Assembly: GCA_022825855.1 (NCBI GenBank)
Contig: JAJDWB010000019.1
Coordinates: 372,001 to 436,000, forward strand
Length of the DNA: 64,000 bases
Reading direction: 5' to 3'
From: Dehalococcoidia bacterium
Lineage (GTDB): Bacteria > Chloroflexota > Dehalococcoidia > Bin125
Under the pieces are notes generated by a model. That model was not told the DNA's origin. It saw only the letters and a program-made list of their open reading frames with translations, and did no database searches. Of this stretch, positions 6,952-15,409 are shown piece by piece (the stretch's first letter is position 1; each line of letters starts with the position of its first letter). A program made the translations under genes and the position numbers.

Positions 6952-9414
6952 TCAGTTGGCGACGAAGTTGAGCAGCTTGTCCGGCACCCAGATCACGCGG
7001 CGCAGGGTCTTGCCGTCGAGCTGGTCGGCGACTCGTGACGAGGCGCGCGCGGCGGACTCGGCGTCCTCCTGGGAGGCTCCCGGCGCGAGCGCCAGCTTGT
7101 CGCGCAGCTTGCCGTTGACCTGGACGACGACGGTGATCGTTTCGGCCTGGGCCAGGGCTTCGTCGTACCTGGGCCAGCGCTGATTGTGGATCGAGCCGCT
7201 GCCGCCGGTTCGCTGCCAGAGTTCCTCGGTGATGTGCGGCGCGGACGGAGCAAGGCAGAGCAAGAGCGACTGGATTGCTTCCCGCCAGGCGTCGGCGTCG
7301 ACCGGTCCCAGGTCGCGGATGGCCTGCAGTTCGTTGGTGAACTCCATCATCGCGGCGATCATCGTGTTGAAGCGGAAGCGCTGGATGTCGTCGGTGACCT
7401 TGCCGATCATTGCGTGCGTAGCGCGGCGGATGGCATCGGCGGAGTTGCCGCCGCTGTCGATCTCGCCGAGGACGAGATTCCAGACGCGGTTGAGCCAGCG
7501 CCATTGGCCGGAAATGCCGCTGTCGTCCCAGTCGCCGCCGGCTTCCCAGGGACCGAGGAACATCAGGTAGAGACGGACGGTGTCGGTGCCATAGCGCTCG
7601 ACCCATTCGTCCGGATTGACCACGTTGCCCCGCGACTTCGACATCTTCTGGCCGCCCTTGATGATTGTGCCCTGGTTGAACAACCGGGCGAACGGCTCGT
7701 CGATCTCAAGGATGCCCATGTCGCGCGCGGCTTTGGCGAAGAAGCGGGCGTAGAAGAGATGCATGACCGCATGCTCGGCGCCGCCCGTGTAAGTGTCGAT
7801 CGGCAGCCACTTGCGGGCGAGCTCAGGGTCGATCGGCGCGTCGTGATTGTGCGGGTCAACGTAGCGGTACATGTACCAGTTGGAGCACATGAACGTGTCC
7901 ATCGTGTCGGTCTCGCGCCGGGCTGTCTCGTCACAGGTGGGACAGTCGGTATTGACAAAGCCCTCGTGCCGCTCCAACGGCGACGCCCCGGTGGGCAGGA
8001 ACTCGGCGTCGTCGGGCAGCAGCACCGGCAAGTCGGACTCGGGCACGGGGACGATGCCGCAAGACTCGCAATAGACCATCGGAATCGGCGCGCCCCAGTA
8101 GCGCTGGCGCGAGATCAGCCAGTCGCGCAGCCGGTAGGAGACCGTGCGTCCACCCAGACCCATCTCATCGAGCGCGTCGGCGACCGCCAGCTTGCCCGCC
8201 TCCCAGTCGGTGCCGTCGAAGCGGCCGGAGTTGACCATCACGCCGGGGCCGGTGTATGCCTCGTCGAGCTCGCTGCCGTCCCAGTCGGGCGGGGCGATCA
8301 CGACCGGGATCGAGATGCCGCGCTCGGAGGCGAAGGCGAAATCGCGCTCGTCGTGAGCGGGCACGCCCATGACGGCGCCGGTGCCGTAGCTGAGCAGGAC
8401 GTAGTCGGCGATCCAGATCTGGATCTCATCGCCGGTGAAGGGATGCTTTGCGTATGCGCCGGTGAAGACGCCGGTCTTCTCGCGCGTCGTCGACTGGCGC
8501 TCGATCTCGTTCTGACGCCGGGCCTGCTCGATGTAGGCATCGACCTCGGCGCGGTGTTCGGCAGTGGTCAGCTCGGCGACTAGCGGATGCTCCGGCGCGA
8601 GCACCATGAAGGTGCAGCCGAAGAGCGTGTCGGGACGGGTTGTGAACACGGTGATCCGGTCCTCGCCCGCCACCTCGCGGCCCAGCGGGAAGGAGATCTC
8701 CGCGCCCTCGGAGCGGCCGATCCAGTTGCGCTGCATCAGCTTGATTGGCTCGGGCCAGTCCAGGCCGTCGAACTCCAGCAACTCCTCCGCATAGTTGGTC
8801 GTGCGGAACATCCACTGTTCCATCTGCTTGGCTTCAACAATCGAATCGCACCGCTCGCAGACGCCCATGCCTTCGTCGTTGCGGTTGACTTGCTCATTGG
8901 CCAGAATCGTGGCGCAGCCGGGACAGTAGTTGCAGTCGGCCAGGGCGCGATAGGCCAGGCCGTGTTCGTACAGCTTCAGGAACCACCACTGCGTCCAGCG
9001 GTAGTACTCGGGGTCCGAGGTGGAGAACTCCCGATTCCAGTCGAACGACGCGCCCATCGTCTTGAACTGACGGGTCATGGCTTCGATGTTGGCGTAGGTC
9101 CACTGCTTGGGATGCGTGTTGTTATTGATCGCCGCGTTCTCGGCCGGCAGGCCGAACGCGTCGAAGCCGAGCGGGAAGAGGACGTTCTTGCCCTGCATGC
9201 GGTGCCAACGCGCGGCGGCGTCGGAGGGCGATATTGCGTACCAGTGGCCGACGTGCAGGTCGCCGCTGGTGTAGGGCAGCATGGTGAGGAAGAAGTAGGG
9301 CGGGCGGGGATCGTTGTTGTCGACCCGGTAGAGACCGTCAATGTCCCAGCGTTCGCGCCAACGCGGTTCAATCTCGGCGGGATCGTAGTCGGGCAGCGAT
9401 GTCGTGGTCGTCAT
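6952..9414 (-). CDS. leuS: Leucyl-tRNA synthetase
   Basis: A class Ia synthetase that attaches leucine to tRNA-Leu. The HIGH motif appears as HVGHWYA at about residues 56-62 after PYTSGDL, and the KMSKS loop as KMSKSRGNVVN near residue 595. Between them lie a zinc-binding segment with CNYCPGC and CERCDS and the CP1 editing domain containing TTRPDTLFGCTF. The anticodon-binding and C-terminal domains follow. The 820-residue length is typical of bacterial LeuRS. It is divergent from purE, with 83 bases between the two starts that must hold both promoters, and it heads the minus-strand run toward scpA. Confidence 0.97.
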   Translation of the reverse strand: MTTTTSLPDYDPAEIEPRWRERWDIDGLYRVDNNDPRPPYFFLTMLPYTSGDLHVGHWYAISPSDAAARWHRMQGKNVLFPLGFDAFGLPAENAAINNNTHPKQWTYANIEAMTRQFKTMGASFDWNREFSTSDPEYYRWTQWWFLKLYEHGLAYRALADCNYCPGCATILANEQVNRNDEGMGVCERCDSIVEAKQMEQWMFRTTNYAEELLEFDGLDWPEPIKLMQRNWIGRSEGAEISFPLGREVAGEDRITVFTTRPDTLFGCTFMVLAPEHPLVAELTTAEHRAEVDAYIEQARRQNEIERQSTTREKTGVFTGAYAKHPFTGDEIQIWIADYVLLSYGTGAVMGVPAHDERDFAFASERGISIPVVIAPPDWDGSELDEAYTGPGVMVNSGRFDGTDWEAGKLAVADALDEMGLGGRTVSYRLRDWLISRQRYWGAPIPMVYCESCGIVPVPESDLPVLLPDDAEFLPTGASPLERHEGFVNTDCPTCDETARRETDTMDTFMCSNWYMYRYVDPHNHDAPIDPELARKWLPIDTYTGGAEHAVMHLFYARFFAKAARDMGILEIDEPFARLFNQGTIIKGGQKMSKSRGNVVNPDEWVERYGTDTVRLYLMFLGPWEAGGDWDDSGISGQWRWLNRVWNLVLGEIDSGGNSADAIRRATHAMIGKVTDDIQRFRFNTMIAAMMEFTNELQAIRDLGPVDADAWREAIQSLLLCLAPSAPHITEELWQRTGGSGSIHNQRWPRYDEALAQAETITVVVQVNGKLRDKLALAPGASQEDAESAARASSRVADQLDGKTLRRVIWVPDKLLNFVAN

Positions 9415-9497
9415 AGGCGCAGATTACACGGGAGTATCGTGTGCAGAGACCTGCTCAATTGCACGAGTTCGACGATGACGGAAGGGATGACAAGCGT

Positions 9498-9995
9498 ATG
9501 ACGGACGGACCGCTGGTCGGCATCATGATGGGCTCCCACTCCGACTGGGAGACGGTCAAGAACGCGGCGTCGACGCTCGAGTCGCTGGGCATTACCTGGG
9601 AGGCGCGGGTGCTGTCGGCGCACCGCACGCCTGACGAGACGGCCGAATACGCGGCAGAGGCGCAGGGACGCGGCGTCAAGGTGATCATCGCGGCGGCCGG
9701 CGGCGCGGCGGCGCTGCCCGGAGCGGTCGCGGCCAAGACGCCGATTCCGGTGATCGGCATCCCGGTCAAGGGCTGGGCGACGGACGGGCTCGATTCTCTC
9801 TTGTCGATGGCGCAGATGCCCCGGGGCGTCCCGGTCGCGACGGTGGCGATCGGCCGCACCGGCGCGGTCAATGCGGCGCTGCTGGCTGGGCGGATCCTGG
9901 CGCTCTCGGATCCCGAGATCGCGGCTGCCGTGGATCGGGATCGCGAGCAACGGGCGGCCGAGCAGCTGAGTCAACCGCATCCGACGCTGGACTGA
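9498..9995 (+). CDS. purE: N5-carboxyaminoimidazole ribonucleotide mutase
   Basis: Rearranges N5-CAIR to CAIR in de novo purine synthesis. The class I signature GSHSDWE lies about ten residues from the start, with [12 protein letters not shown] and the glycine/alanine-rich [11 protein letters not shown] loop further on. At 165 residues the length is normal. The ATG at 9498 is preferred over upstream in-frame codons because GGAAGGGA lies just upstream and the family starts a few residues before the first beta strand. The usual partner purK is not adjacent; the next gene is def, 11 bases downstream. Confidence 0.95.
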   Translation: MTDGPLVGIMMGSHSDWETVKNAASTLESLGITWEARVLSAHRTPDETAEYAAEAQGRGVKVIIAAAGGAAALPGAVAAKTPIPVIGIPVKGWATDGLDSLLSMAQMPRGVPVATVAIGRTGAVNAALLAGRILALSDPEIAAAVDRDREQRAAEQLSQPHPTLD

Positions 9996-10006
9996 GTTCG
10001 AGTCCG

Positions 10007-10531
10007 ATGGCCGTCCGGCGGATCACCACGCTGCCCCGCGACGCCGGTGTCCTGCGCGCGCCGGCCAAGCGCGTGCGCCATTTCGATGGTTCCCTGCGGG
10101 CGCTGGTTGCGGACATGATCGACTCGATGAACGCGGCTCACGGGGTCGGCATCGCAGCGCCGCAGATCGGCATCGGGCTGCGGGTGGTGGTGATCGGAAT
10201 GCCCGGCGAGCGGCCCTTCGTGATGGTCAATCCAGAGGTGGTCAAGCGCAGCGGCGAGCGCGAGTTGTTGGAGGGCTGTCTGAGTGTGCCTGGATATCGC
10301 GGCAAGGTCGTCCGCTCGACGCGGGTGCTGGCCAAGGCGCAGGACATCTCAGGCCGCGAAATTCGAGTGCGGGCCGAAGACGACCTGCTGGCCCAGTGCC
10401 TGGAGCACGAGATCGACCACATCAACGGGCGCGTGTACATCGATCACGTGCCCTCGATCGACCAGCTCTGGACGCTCGAAGAGATGACGCCGGATGAGCA
10501 GGACGATGACCAGGACCATGACGGGGAGTGA
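10007..10531 (+). CDS. def: Peptide deformylase
   Basis: Removes the formyl group from the N-terminal methionine of new proteins. All three family motifs are present: GVGIAAPQIG (about residues 46-55), EGCLSVPG with the metal-binding cysteine, and HEIDHINGRVYIDH, in which the HExxH zinc/iron site appears as HEIDH. At 174 residues the length is normal. It follows purE by 11 bases, and the next gene starts inside its 3' end, which implies coupled translation. Confidence 0.96.
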   Translation: MAVRRITTLPRDAGVLRAPAKRVRHFDGSLRALVADMIDSMNAAHGVGIAAPQIGIGLRVVVIGMPGERPFVMVNPEVVKRSGERELLEGCLSVPGYRGKVVRSTRVLAKAQDISGREIRVRAEDDLLAQCLEHEIDHINGRVYIDHVPSIDQLWTLEEMTPDEQDDDQDHDGE

Positions 10532-11972
10532 GGCGGCCTCGCGGCTCGCCGGTCTCGAGGCTGACGGCGTCTGGGTCGTCGGTGGAGCGGTGCGCGATGC
10601 GCTGGCCGGGATCGAGCCCGAGCGGTTCGATCTTGACCTCGCCGTGGTCGGGGCGGAGTCGTGGGCGCGGTCGGCGGGTAACCTGCTGGGCGCGCCGGCG
10701 GCGAGGATCAGCGCCCGTTTCGATATCTGGCGGATTGTCCTTGCCGACGGACAGTTCGACGTCTGGGAGCTGCCGGACGGCGACATCGAGCGCGACCTGC
10801 GGCGCCGCGACTTCACGGTCAACGCGATGGCGGTCCCGCTGGACCGGTTCCGGCACGGAGAGTTCGATGCGTCGCTGAATGATCCGCTCGGCGGCCGCTC
10901 GGACGTGGGACCGCGCAGGCTGCGGCTGGTCTCGGACGGGGTCCTGCGCGAGGATCCGCTGCGCTTGCTGCGGGCGGTCCGACTGGAGGCGGAGGGCGGC
11001 TGGCGGCCTGACGCGGAGTTGCGCGAGGCGATGCGGCGTGATGCGAGTTTGATTGAGCGCGCCGCGGCCGAGAGGCAGTGGGACGAGCTTCGCCGCATTG
11101 TTCTCAGCGAACGGTTGCCCTGGGCGCTGCGACGGATGGAGCGGAGCGGTCTGCTCGATATCGTCGTTCCGGAGCTTGGGCGCTGCCGGGGCGTCGAGCA
11201 GCGGCCGGTTCATCGCCGGGACGTGTTCTGGCATCAGATCGACGCGGTGCGCTGGCTGTCCCGGCTGACCGCGTCGCAGCCGCCGCGCGGTCTGAGCGCG
11301 GCGACGATCTGGGGGGAGCTTGCCCCATTGCTGGAGCAGGACGAGGTGCGCGGTCCGCTTGAGGACTGGCGGCTGGCGCTGCGCCTGGCTACTCTGCTGC
11401 ACGACATCGGCAAGCCCGAGACCCGGACTGTGGATGAAGACGGTTCGACGCACTTCTTCGGTCACTCGGAACTCGGCGCCGAGCTCGCTGCAGAGCGACT
11501 TCGTTCGCTGCGCGTGCCGACGCAGACGATCGGGCAGGTCGGGTTGCTGATCGAGCAGCATCTGCGGCCCGGACAGGTGAACTCGCCGGGCCAGCCACCG
11601 ACCGGTCGGGCCTTGCATCGATTCCACCGGGCGTTGGGCGAGGCGGCGGTGCCGCTGTGCTGGCTGTTCCTGGCGGACTCGCTGGCGACCGCGGGGTCGG
11701 AGGCGTTGCTGCCGCGCTGGCCGGCGTATGCCGGGCACGTGGCGCGGATCGTCGGCTGGCGGCCGCAGGATCGAGGACGCGGCGGGGTGATGCTCGACGG
11801 TCACGCGATCATGGCGGCGACCGGACTGGAGCCGGGACCGCTGGTGGGCGAGATCCGTGCGAAGATTGACGAGGCCGCGGCGGTCGGTGAGGTCGCCGGC
11901 ATCGATGAGGCGCGCGAGCTGGCTCGGCGGCTTGCGGACGAGTCGCGAGTTCTGACCAAGACCCAGGAGTAG
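10494..11972 (+). CDS. CCA-adding enzyme / poly(A) polymerase family nucleotidyltransferase with HD domain
   Basis: Class II nucleotidyltransferase that adds or repairs the CCA end of tRNAs, or adds poly(A) tails. The N-terminal head has GGAVRDAL followed by RFDLDLAVV (metal-binding aspartates) and RRDFTVNAMA. The middle holds the RNA-binding core with EDPLRLLRAVR. The C-terminal half contains an HD phosphohydrolase motif, LLHDIGKPET, and a later H-rich helix. At 492 residues this is the longer CCA/PcnB arrangement with HD domain. Sequence alone cannot separate CCA addition from polyadenylation. The start overlaps def; ATG at 10494 has GAAGAG ten bases upstream, but 10506 and 10518 are also possible. 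Confidence 0.9.
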   Translation: MSRTMTRTMTGSEAASRLAGLEADGVWVVGGAVRDALAGIEPERFDLDLAVVGAESWARSAGNLLGAPAARISARFDIWRIVLADGQFDVWELPDGDIERDLRRRDFTVNAMAVPLDRFRHGEFDASLNDPLGGRSDVGPRRLRLVSDGVLREDPLRLLRAVRLEAEGGWRPDAELREAMRRDASLIERAAAERQWDELRRIVLSERLPWALRRMERSGLLDIVVPELGRCRGVEQRPVHRRDVFWHQIDAVRWLSRLTASQPPRGLSAATIWGELAPLLEQDEVRGPLEDWRLALRLATLLHDIGKPETRTVDEDGSTHFFGHSELGAELAAERLRSLRVPTQTIGQVGLLIEQHLRPGQVNSPGQPPTGRALHRFHRALGEAAVPLCWLFLADSLATAGSEALLPRWPAYAGHVARIVGWRPQDRGRGGVMLDGHAIMAATGLEPGPLVGEIRAKIDEAAAVGEVAGIDEARELARRLADESRVLTKTQE

Positions 11973-11978
11973 TCCGAC

Positions 11979-12287
11979 ATGACGGAAGTCATCCTGATCA
12001 CGCTGCTCGTGGTCGCGCTGTTCTACCTGTTCTTCATCCGCCCGGCTCGGTCGGAGGAACGACGGAGGCAGCGGGACCTGAACGAGCTGCGAGTCGGCGA
12101 CACAGTGCTGACGCGGGGCGGGTTGATCGCCGAGATCGAAGGCGTGGAGACGCCCGAGGACGGGCCGATGGTAGTGCTGCTGCGGCTCTCGGAGAACGTG
12201 GTCGTGCGGGCCCGGACGGCGGCGGTGGAGGAGCGGATCAGCGCCGCGGACTGGGACGATGAAGAGGCGGACGAGCCGGAAGCGTGA
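11979..12287 (+). CDS. yajC: Preprotein translocase subunit YajC
   Basis: A 102-residue single-pass membrane protein that associates with SecDF in protein export. It has one N-terminal membrane helix (LITLLVVALFYLFFI) followed by the conserved RPARSEERRRQ stretch and the LRVGDTVLTRGGL segment that typify the family. It starts 6 bases after the polymerase gene and is followed by secD and secF, the conserved order. Confidence 0.95.
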   Translation: MTEVILITLLVVALFYLFFIRPARSEERRRQRDLNELRVGDTVLTRGGLIAEIEGVETPEDGPMVVLLRLSENVVVRARTAAVEERISAADWDDEEADEPEA

Positions 12288-12343
12288 GCGTAAGTCGCGA
12301 CGACGGCGGATTGGCTGTGTCCGAGTGGCTGAACACAAGGGCG

Positions 12344-12370
12344 TTGCTCCGTATGCTGTTCGGACATAAT
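12344..12370 (+). promoter_or_regulatory. Possible promoter for secDF
   Basis: TTGCTC (12344-12349) and CATAAT (12365-12370) are separated by 15 bases in the 149-base gap between yajC and secD. An imperfect inverted repeat around AATCGAT/ATCGATT follows and may fold in the 5' leader. The spacing is short for a sigma-70 promoter, so this is tentative. Confidence 0.35.
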
Positions 12371-12436
12371 CGATTGATCCTCCGTGGAGCGATCGATTCA
12401 AGACGCCTCGGCAGGTGACGGGCAGCGCGAGAGTCC

Positions 12437-14185
12437 ATGGGCTTCATCCGACGCTTCAAGTTCCGCGATGCCTACATCTTCGCGCTGATCCTGATCCTGA
12501 CCGCCTTCGCGATCGCGGCCTCCTGGCCGGGCAATCCCGATCGCTATCTGCCCAGTTTCATTCCCTGGCCCGAGGGCGGCGGCGTATCGGTCGGCGACTG
12601 GACGCGCGACGAATTCCGGCTCGGCCTCGACCTGGCGGGCGGCGTCTCGATCACGCTCGAAGTCGCGGGCGAGGCCGCGCCGGTGCGTCGCGGCGAGTCG
12701 CTTAACCAGTTCCTCGCCCGCGAAGGGGTCGAGCTGGATCAGATCATCAGCCTGAATCCCGAACTGTCCGACCTCGACCCGGCCGAGTACGATTTGCCGC
12801 TGCCGGCGAACGTCGGGGAGATTGTGCTGCCGCTCGACGTGGACGATGCGTCGCTCGAAGAGGCGGTCGAGGAATCGCGGCGAGTGATCGAGGAGCGAGT
12901 CAACGGCTTCGGCATCTCCGAGGCCGAGGTGACCGTGGTCGGAACCGACCGGATCAACGCGCAGATTCCCGGCGTTGACGCCGACGAGGCCTCGGACCTG
13001 GTGGGATCGACGGCGCTGCTGGAGTTCCGTTCGATCGATCCGGCGCAGCCGCAACCGCCCGGGGAACTGGACCGGCTGCAGGTCGGCGCGGCGATCGACG
13101 ATGTCTGGGACTCGACCCTGCCGCACAACGACGACCGCTTCGTGCGGCGCGCCGAACCCTATTTCATCTCTCCCGACGACGAGGACGTGATCATCAGTGA
13201 TATTGACGGCAGGAGGCTGCGCTGGCTGCCCGCGACCGGCATCAACGTCATGGGCGCGACCGTCCAACTGACCGGCCGCCATCTGATCGCCGATTCGATC
13301 TCGCGGACGATTGACCAGGGCGGGTCGCCGGCGCTGACCTTCGAGTTTGACGATGAGGGCGCGCGGCTGATGGAGCAGATCACGCGGCGCCTGTTCGAGT
13401 CGAGCGGTCTGCTGGGCATCTTTGTCGACGGCCGGCGGATCTCCGCTCCGTCCGTCAACGCGGTGATCTCTGACAGCGGGATCATCAACGGCCTCTCTGA
13501 AGAGGACGCGATCACACTGCGGCGGCAGCTTCGGGCCGGCGCACTGCCGATCAACCTGCGCGTGCTGCAGAGCACCGAGGTCGCGGCGACGCTGGGCGAG
13601 GACTCGGTGATCGATACCGTGCGCGCGGGCGTGGCCGCGTTCGTGGCGATCATCGTGTTCATGATGATCTACTACCGCGTGCCGGGAGTCGTGGCGGCGC
13701 TCGCGCTGATCGTCTATGCGGCCGGAGTGATGGCGACGTTCAAACTGGTGCCGATCACGTTGACGCTGGCCGGAGTGGCCGGCCTGGTGCTGTCGATCGG
13801 ATTCGCGGTCGACGGCAACGTGCTGATCTTCGAGCGGCTCAAGGAGGAGCTGCGGCTGGGACGCAGTCTGTCCGGCGCGGTCGAGACCGCCTGGGCCCGC
13901 GCCTGGCCTGCGATCCGCGACGGCAACATCTCGACACTGATCACCGTGATCATCCTCTGGCTGTTCGCCGACGCGCTCAATCAGAATCTAATCAAGTCCT
14001 TCGCGCTAGCGCTATTGGTCGGTACCGGCTTCAGCTTTGTCACCGTGATCTTTGTCACCCGCAACTTCATGAACATGGCGGTAAGCACCGGCTGGATCAC
14101 CGGACTGCGGCCGTTCGGCGTGCGCCGGATGAGCGTGCAACCTCGGGCGTCGCGCGCCTCGGGTGAAGGAGGCGGCGCGAGATGA
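12437..14185 (+). CDS. secD: Protein-export membrane protein SecD, with LysM-like insert
   Basis: With SecF, uses the proton gradient to help pull exported proteins through SecYEG. TM1 is at about residues 12-30, followed by the family motif GLDLAGGVSITLEV near 63-76. The large extracytoplasmic P1 region follows, then five C-terminal membrane helices beginning near residue 395 with AGVAAFVAIIVFMMIYYR and the FAVDGNVLIFERLKEE signature. Unusually, residues about 81-133 read like a LysM repeat: RRGESLNQFL, an ISLNPEL segment and a terminal GEIVLPL. That insert lies between the DLxGG motif and the P1 helices. At 582 residues the protein is longer than a short SecD partly because of it. It overlaps secF by 4 bases. 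Confidence 0.95.
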   Translation: MGFIRRFKFRDAYIFALILILTAFAIAASWPGNPDRYLPSFIPWPEGGGVSVGDWTRDEFRLGLDLAGGVSITLEVAGEAAPVRRGESLNQFLAREGVELDQIISLNPELSDLDPAEYDLPLPANVGEIVLPLDVDDASLEEAVEESRRVIEERVNGFGISEAEVTVVGTDRINAQIPGVDADEASDLVGSTALLEFRSIDPAQPQPPGELDRLQVGAAIDDVWDSTLPHNDDRFVRRAEPYFISPDDEDVIISDIDGRRLRWLPATGINVMGATVQLTGRHLIADSISRTIDQGGSPALTFEFDDEGARLMEQITRRLFESSGLLGIFVDGRRISAPSVNAVISDSGIINGLSEEDAITLRRQLRAGALPINLRVLQSTEVAATLGEDSVIDTVRAGVAAFVAIIVFMMIYYRVPGVVAALALIVYAAGVMATFKLVPITLTLAGVAGLVLSIGFAVDGNVLIFERLKEELRLGRSLSGAVETAWARAWPAIRDGNISTLITVIILWLFADALNQNLIKSFALALLVGTGFSFVTVIFVTRNFMNMAVSTGWITGLRPFGVRRMSVQPRASRASGEGGGAR

Positions 14186-15393
14186 TCGACTTTGTCGGCC
14201 GCCGCCGGGCCTACGCCGTGTTCTCCCTGCTGATGATCGTGCCGTCGCTGATCGGGCTGGCGCTGTGGCAGTTCGAGGCCGGGCTCGACTTCGCCGGCGG
14301 CCTGGAGACCGAGGTCCGCTTCCTTGGCGATACGGACGTGTCCGATGTCGAAGCGGCCGTCGCGGGCATCGCCGATGCTGAGGACGTGTCGGCGGGCGTT
14401 GAACTGTCCGTGTTTGAGGCCGAGGACGGGGCGATTGCGGTGGAGGGGACGCTGGCGGGAGCTTCGCTGGACGACGCACTCGCGCTGTCCGATCGGGTCG
14501 GACAGGCGGTTGAGGCGTCGCTGCCGGCGAGCGAAAGCCTGGCGGTTGATGTCGACGAGTCCGAGTTCCGGACCGAGTTCTGGTTCCCGGGCGAGGTCTC
14601 GCAGGACGACGTGCGATCGGCGCTGGAAACGATCGGGCTGGGCGGGGCGAGAATCCAGGCCACCGCGGACTCCGCCTTCCGGATGCGGGTCGAGCAGCCG
14701 GCGGACGGCGATCTGGAGCGGCTGCGGCAACGGATCAACGAGGCCTTGCGTACGGAGATTGGCCCGATCGTCGTATTGCAGAGTTCGGCCGTTTCGGGCA
14801 CGCTTTCGGTCGAGATTGCGCGCGACGCGGGGATTGCCCTGGCGGTGGCGGCGGTGGCGATCCTGATCTACATCTCGCTGGCATTCCGGCGACTGCCCAA
14901 TCCGGTGTTGTACGGCTCGGCCGCGATTGTGGCGCTGTTGCACGACGTGACGATCGTTGCCGGCGCGTTTGCGATTGGCGGACAGGTCGCCGGGCTGGAA
15001 GTGAACGCGATGTTCGTGACGGCCCTGCTGGCGATCATCGGCTACAGCGTCAACGACACGATCGTCGTCTTCGACCGGATTCGCGAGAACCTGTTGCTCG
15101 ATCCGCGCGAGGACTTCCGGCGAGTGGTCAACGCGGCGATCACGCAGTCGCTGGGACGCTCGCTGAACACTTCGATCACCGTCGTGCTGGCGCTGCTGGC
15201 GCTGTTGCTGATCGGCGGCGTGACGATCCGTCCGTTCGTCGTTGTGCTGTTCATTGGCACCGTGGCGGGCACCTACTCGTCGATCGCGGTGGCGAGCCAG
15301 ATCGTCTACCTGTGGCAGGACGGGACGCTGCCTCGGCTGTTGCGCATGGACCGCGAGCGCCGGGTCGTGCGCCGAGTCGAGCGCCGAGCCTAG
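14182..15393 (+). CDS. secF: Protein-export membrane protein SecF
   Basis: Partner of SecD in the RND-type secretion motor. TM1 spans about residues 12-28 and is followed by LDFAGGLETEV, the SecF counterpart of the DLxGG motif. A periplasmic P4 domain runs to about residue 205, then five membrane helices including ALLAIIGYSVNDTIVVFDRIREN, the conserved TM4-TM5 signature. At 403 residues it is somewhat long, the extra length being in the periplasmic domain. ATG overlaps the secD TGA (ATGA). Confidence 0.95.
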   Translation: MIDFVGRRRAYAVFSLLMIVPSLIGLALWQFEAGLDFAGGLETEVRFLGDTDVSDVEAAVAGIADAEDVSAGVELSVFEAEDGAIAVEGTLAGASLDDALALSDRVGQAVEASLPASESLAVDVDESEFRTEFWFPGEVSQDDVRSALETIGLGGARIQATADSAFRMRVEQPADGDLERLRQRINEALRTEIGPIVVLQSSAVSGTLSVEIARDAGIALAVAAVAILIYISLAFRRLPNPVLYGSAAIVALLHDVTIVAGAFAIGGQVAGLEVNAMFVTALLAIIGYSVNDTIVVFDRIRENLLLDPREDFRRVVNAAITQSLGRSLNTSITVVLALLALLLIGGVTIRPFVVVLFIGTVAGTYSSIAVASQIVYLWQDGTLPRLLRMDRERRVVRRVERRA

Positions 15394-15409
15394 CACCTGA
15401 TCCGTTGGA

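Noticed and set aside
10422-12401. A 659-codon minus-strand frame
   Set aside because: Shadow of the polymerase and yajC genes, Arg/Pro-rich and without recognisable motifs.
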